A stretch of DNA of 64,000 bases from Fructilactobacillus florum DSM 22689 = JCM 16035 (GTDB taxonomy: Bacteria; Bacillota; Bacilli; Lactobacillales; Lactobacillaceae), in the NCBI RefSeq assembly GCF_001436645.1, contig NZ_AYZI01000004.1, positions 36,565 through 100,564 of the forward strand. Direction: 5' to 3'. The notes beneath the pieces are model-generated. The model had not been told where the DNA came from. It did not search any database and saw only the letters and a list, made by a program, of their open reading frames with translations. This document shows, in pieces, positions 62,427 to 64,000 of the stretch. The position numbers and the translations under genes are program-made. Position 1 is the first letter of the stretch. Each line of letters begins with the position of its first letter.

Positions 62427-64000
62427 ATGGCATCCAAGTACATTGAGGATAAACTGACATTGCTGCCGGAAAAACCCGGTGTTTATATTATGAAAGACCG
62501 AAACGGGAAGGTGATTTACGTTGGTAAATCCAAAAATCTCAAAAATCGAGTGCGATCCTATTTTAAAAGCCGTCAAGTTGGTCGCCGAGAAAAATTAGTT
62601 AACAATATTGCTGATTATGAAACTATCATTACCGCAAACGACAAAGAAGCTTTTTTGTTAGAAATTACACTCATCCAAAAGTATCGACCATATTATAATG
62701 TGAGCCTGAAAAATGGTAGCGGGGGCTATCCATATATTAAAATCACTAATGAGCGTAATCCTAAAATGTTGGTAACTAGCTTTCAGCGCCATGACGGGGC
62801 CTACTATTACGGACCCTATCCTAATATCTATGCAGCAGATGAAACTTTGAAATTTTTGCAAAAAATGTATCCGTTGCGTCGTTGCAATGGGTATCAAGGA
62901 CGTCCTTGTCTGTATTATCATATGGGTCAATGTCTTGGTAGTTGTTTTAAAACGGTTCCTAAGCAAGCATATCAACAGCAAATCAAGCAAATTAAATCAT
63001 TTTTAAATGGTAATGTAACTCAGGCAAAACAACTCTTGCAACAACGAATGGAGACAGCAGCAGCGCAACAAGAATATGAACGGGCGGCTGAGCTTCGGGA
63101 TCAATTGCGTTATATTCAAGCAACCGTAGAAAAACAAAAGATCATCTCAAATGATTATACACAACGAGATATTTTTAACTTTTATGCCGATCATGGCTGG
63201 TTATCAATTCAAATTTTCTATATTCGGCAGGCGCGGTTGATGAAACGCACTAAGCGACTCTTTCCGATTGTTAGTACTTCAGAAGAAGAGGTTACAAATT
63301 TCATTGTTCAGTTTTACAATCAGAAACAACAGCTTAAACCAGTTGAAATTTTAGTTCCAAGCGAAATTGACCCTGAGATTATCTATCAGTTAACTAAGAT
63401 TCCGACAAGAGTCCCGCAGCGGGGGCAAAAACGGGCACTGCTTCAGATGGCGCGGGAGAATGCTAAATATGTTTTGGATGAAAAATTTCGGTTATTAGAA
63501 TTGAATCAACAAAAGACCACTGGAGCGATGACAGAGTTACAGCAGGCTTTGAATTTATCGCAACTAAATCGGATTGAAGCGTTTGATCATTCACATCTTG
63601 ATGGAGCTGATTTAGTGTCGGCCATGGTGGTGTTTGAAAATGGAAAACCGAATAAAAATAAGTATCGCAAATATAAGTTACGCACGGTTGATCATGCTGA
63701 TGAAACCGCTAGTACGAAGGAAGTCATTCGCAGACGGTATACAAGATTGTTAAAAGAACATGCGGACTTACCAGACCTGATTTTGATGGATGGTGGTGAG
63801 ATTCAAATGAATGCGGTTAAGGATGTCTTAGAAAATGAGTTGGCTTTGGAGATTCCTGTGGCTGGAATGGTAAAGAATTCCAAACACCGGACGGCAGACT
63901 TACTGTATGGTGATCAAGATGAGCATGTTGCCTTGAATCCGCAAAGCCAGGCCTTTTATCTGGTTCAACGGGTGCAAGATGAGGTACACCGTTTTGCAAT
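62427..64000 (+). CDS. uvrC: Excinuclease ABC subunit C (3' end outside the window)
   Basis: UvrC makes both cuts in nucleotide excision repair. The frame runs uninterrupted from ATG 62427 to the window end (524 codons). It shows the GIY-YIG nuclease (GVYIMKDRNGKVIYVGKSKNLKNRVRSYF, about 16-45), cysteine-containing CRR-like loop, the UVR motif (QQEYERAAELRDQLRYIQ, about 213), and the RNase H-like second nuclease (AFDHSHLDGADLVSAMVVFENGKPNK, DGGEIQMNA). AAGGAG lies 8 nt upstream. The C-terminal HhH domain is beyond the window. Confidence 0.95.
   Translation, partial: MASKYIEDKLTLLPEKPGVYIMKDRNGKVIYVGKSKNLKNRVRSYFKSRQVGRREKLVNNIADYETIITANDKEAFLLEITLIQKYRPYYNVSLKNGSGGYPYIKITNERNPKMLVTSFQRHDGAYYYGPYPNIYAADETLKFLQKMYPLRRCNGYQGRPCLYYHMGQCLGSCFKTVPKQAYQQQIKQIKSFLNGNVTQAKQLLQQRMETAAAQQEYERAAELRDQLRYIQATVEKQKIISNDYTQRDIFNFYADHGWLSIQIFYIRQARLMKRTKRLFPIVSTSEEEVTNFIVQFYNQKQQLKPVEILVPSEIDPEIIYQLTKIPTRVPQRGQKRALLQMARENAKYVLDEKFRLLELNQQKTTGAMTELQQALNLSQLNRIEAFDHSHLDGADLVSAMVVFENGKPNKNKYRKYKLRTVDHADETASTKEVIRRRYTRLLKEHADLPDLILMDGGEIQMNAVKDVLENELALEIPVAGMVKNSKHRTADLLYGDQDEHVALNPQSQAFYLVQRVQDEVHRFA

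Overview
The window is an ordinary, densely packed stretch of core chromosome from a low-to-mid GC Gram-positive bacterium, most likely a member of the Lactobacillaceae. Pointers are the gene order mecA-coiA-pepF-spxH-relQ-nadK, a complete division and cell-wall (dcw) cluster headed by the lactobacillus-type DUF4044/DUF3397 genes, DUF1831 next to mnmA, the RpoY-RNase J1 pair, RNase J2, a T-box before ileS, and Shine-Dalgarno sites close to AGGAGG. I cannot fix the genus from the sequence alone. I saw no prophage, transposase, CRISPR array or rRNA gene.

Layout. 1-375: four tRNA genes (Ser, Glu, initiator Met, Asp) and a terminator. 383-8953: an ABM-like monooxygenase gene, an MBL-fold hydrolase, mecA, coiA, pepF, spxH (reverse), then relQ-nadK-rluA-type pseudouridine synthase-trmL running into ftsK (8958-11225). 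11267-25139: DUF4044 (reverse, 40 codons), DUF3397, then mraZ-rsmH-ftsL-pbp2B-mraY-murD-murG-divIB and ftsA-ftsZ-sepF-yggT-ylmH-divIVA. 25136-32742: T-box and ileS, a diverged cold-shock-like protein, Nudix hydrolase, mtnN, cysteine desulfurase, DUF1831, mnmA. 32833-38635: histidine phosphatase, TPR protein, recD2, a diverged prs paralogue, aldo/keto reductase. 38721-40633 (reverse): rnjA and rpoY. 40808-43450: an unknown membrane protein, def (reverse), a dehydrogenase-fold pseudoenzyme, UPF0223. 43464-49159: typA with a terminator in its leader, ftsW/rodA, ylbG, rsmD, coaD, and an S16/PDZ protease. 49215-53652: comEA, comEB, comEC, holA. 53663-64000: rpsT (reverse), rpsO, rnjB, a TPR-like protein, tuf, tig, clpX, engB, a small unknown (reverse) and the 5' part of uvrC.

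Functional themes. Peptidoglycan precursor synthesis and septum assembly (dcw, FtsW/RodA, DivIVA, FtsK); translation and tRNA maturation (tRNAs, ileS, trmL, mnmA with its sulfur donor, rsmH, rsmD, S15, S20, EF-Tu, TypA, Def); RNA decay (RNase J1, J2, RpoY); proteolysis and stress (MecA, SpxH, ClpX, trigger factor, RelQ); and DNA uptake (CoiA, ComEA, ComEB, ComEC).

Items worth a second look are small deviations inside this conserved frame: a dehydrogenase-fold gene that has lost its catalytic residues and seems to use an ATT start; a Prs paralogue lacking catalytic and PRPP-loop residues; comEC coding sequence extending upstream of any usual start codon; an intrinsic terminator between promoter and start of typA; an 11-codon ORF overlapping the clpX start; an Asn in the ClpX RKH loop; and three helically phased GTGGT repeats before mraZ. 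I found no convincing wholly new multi-gene system.
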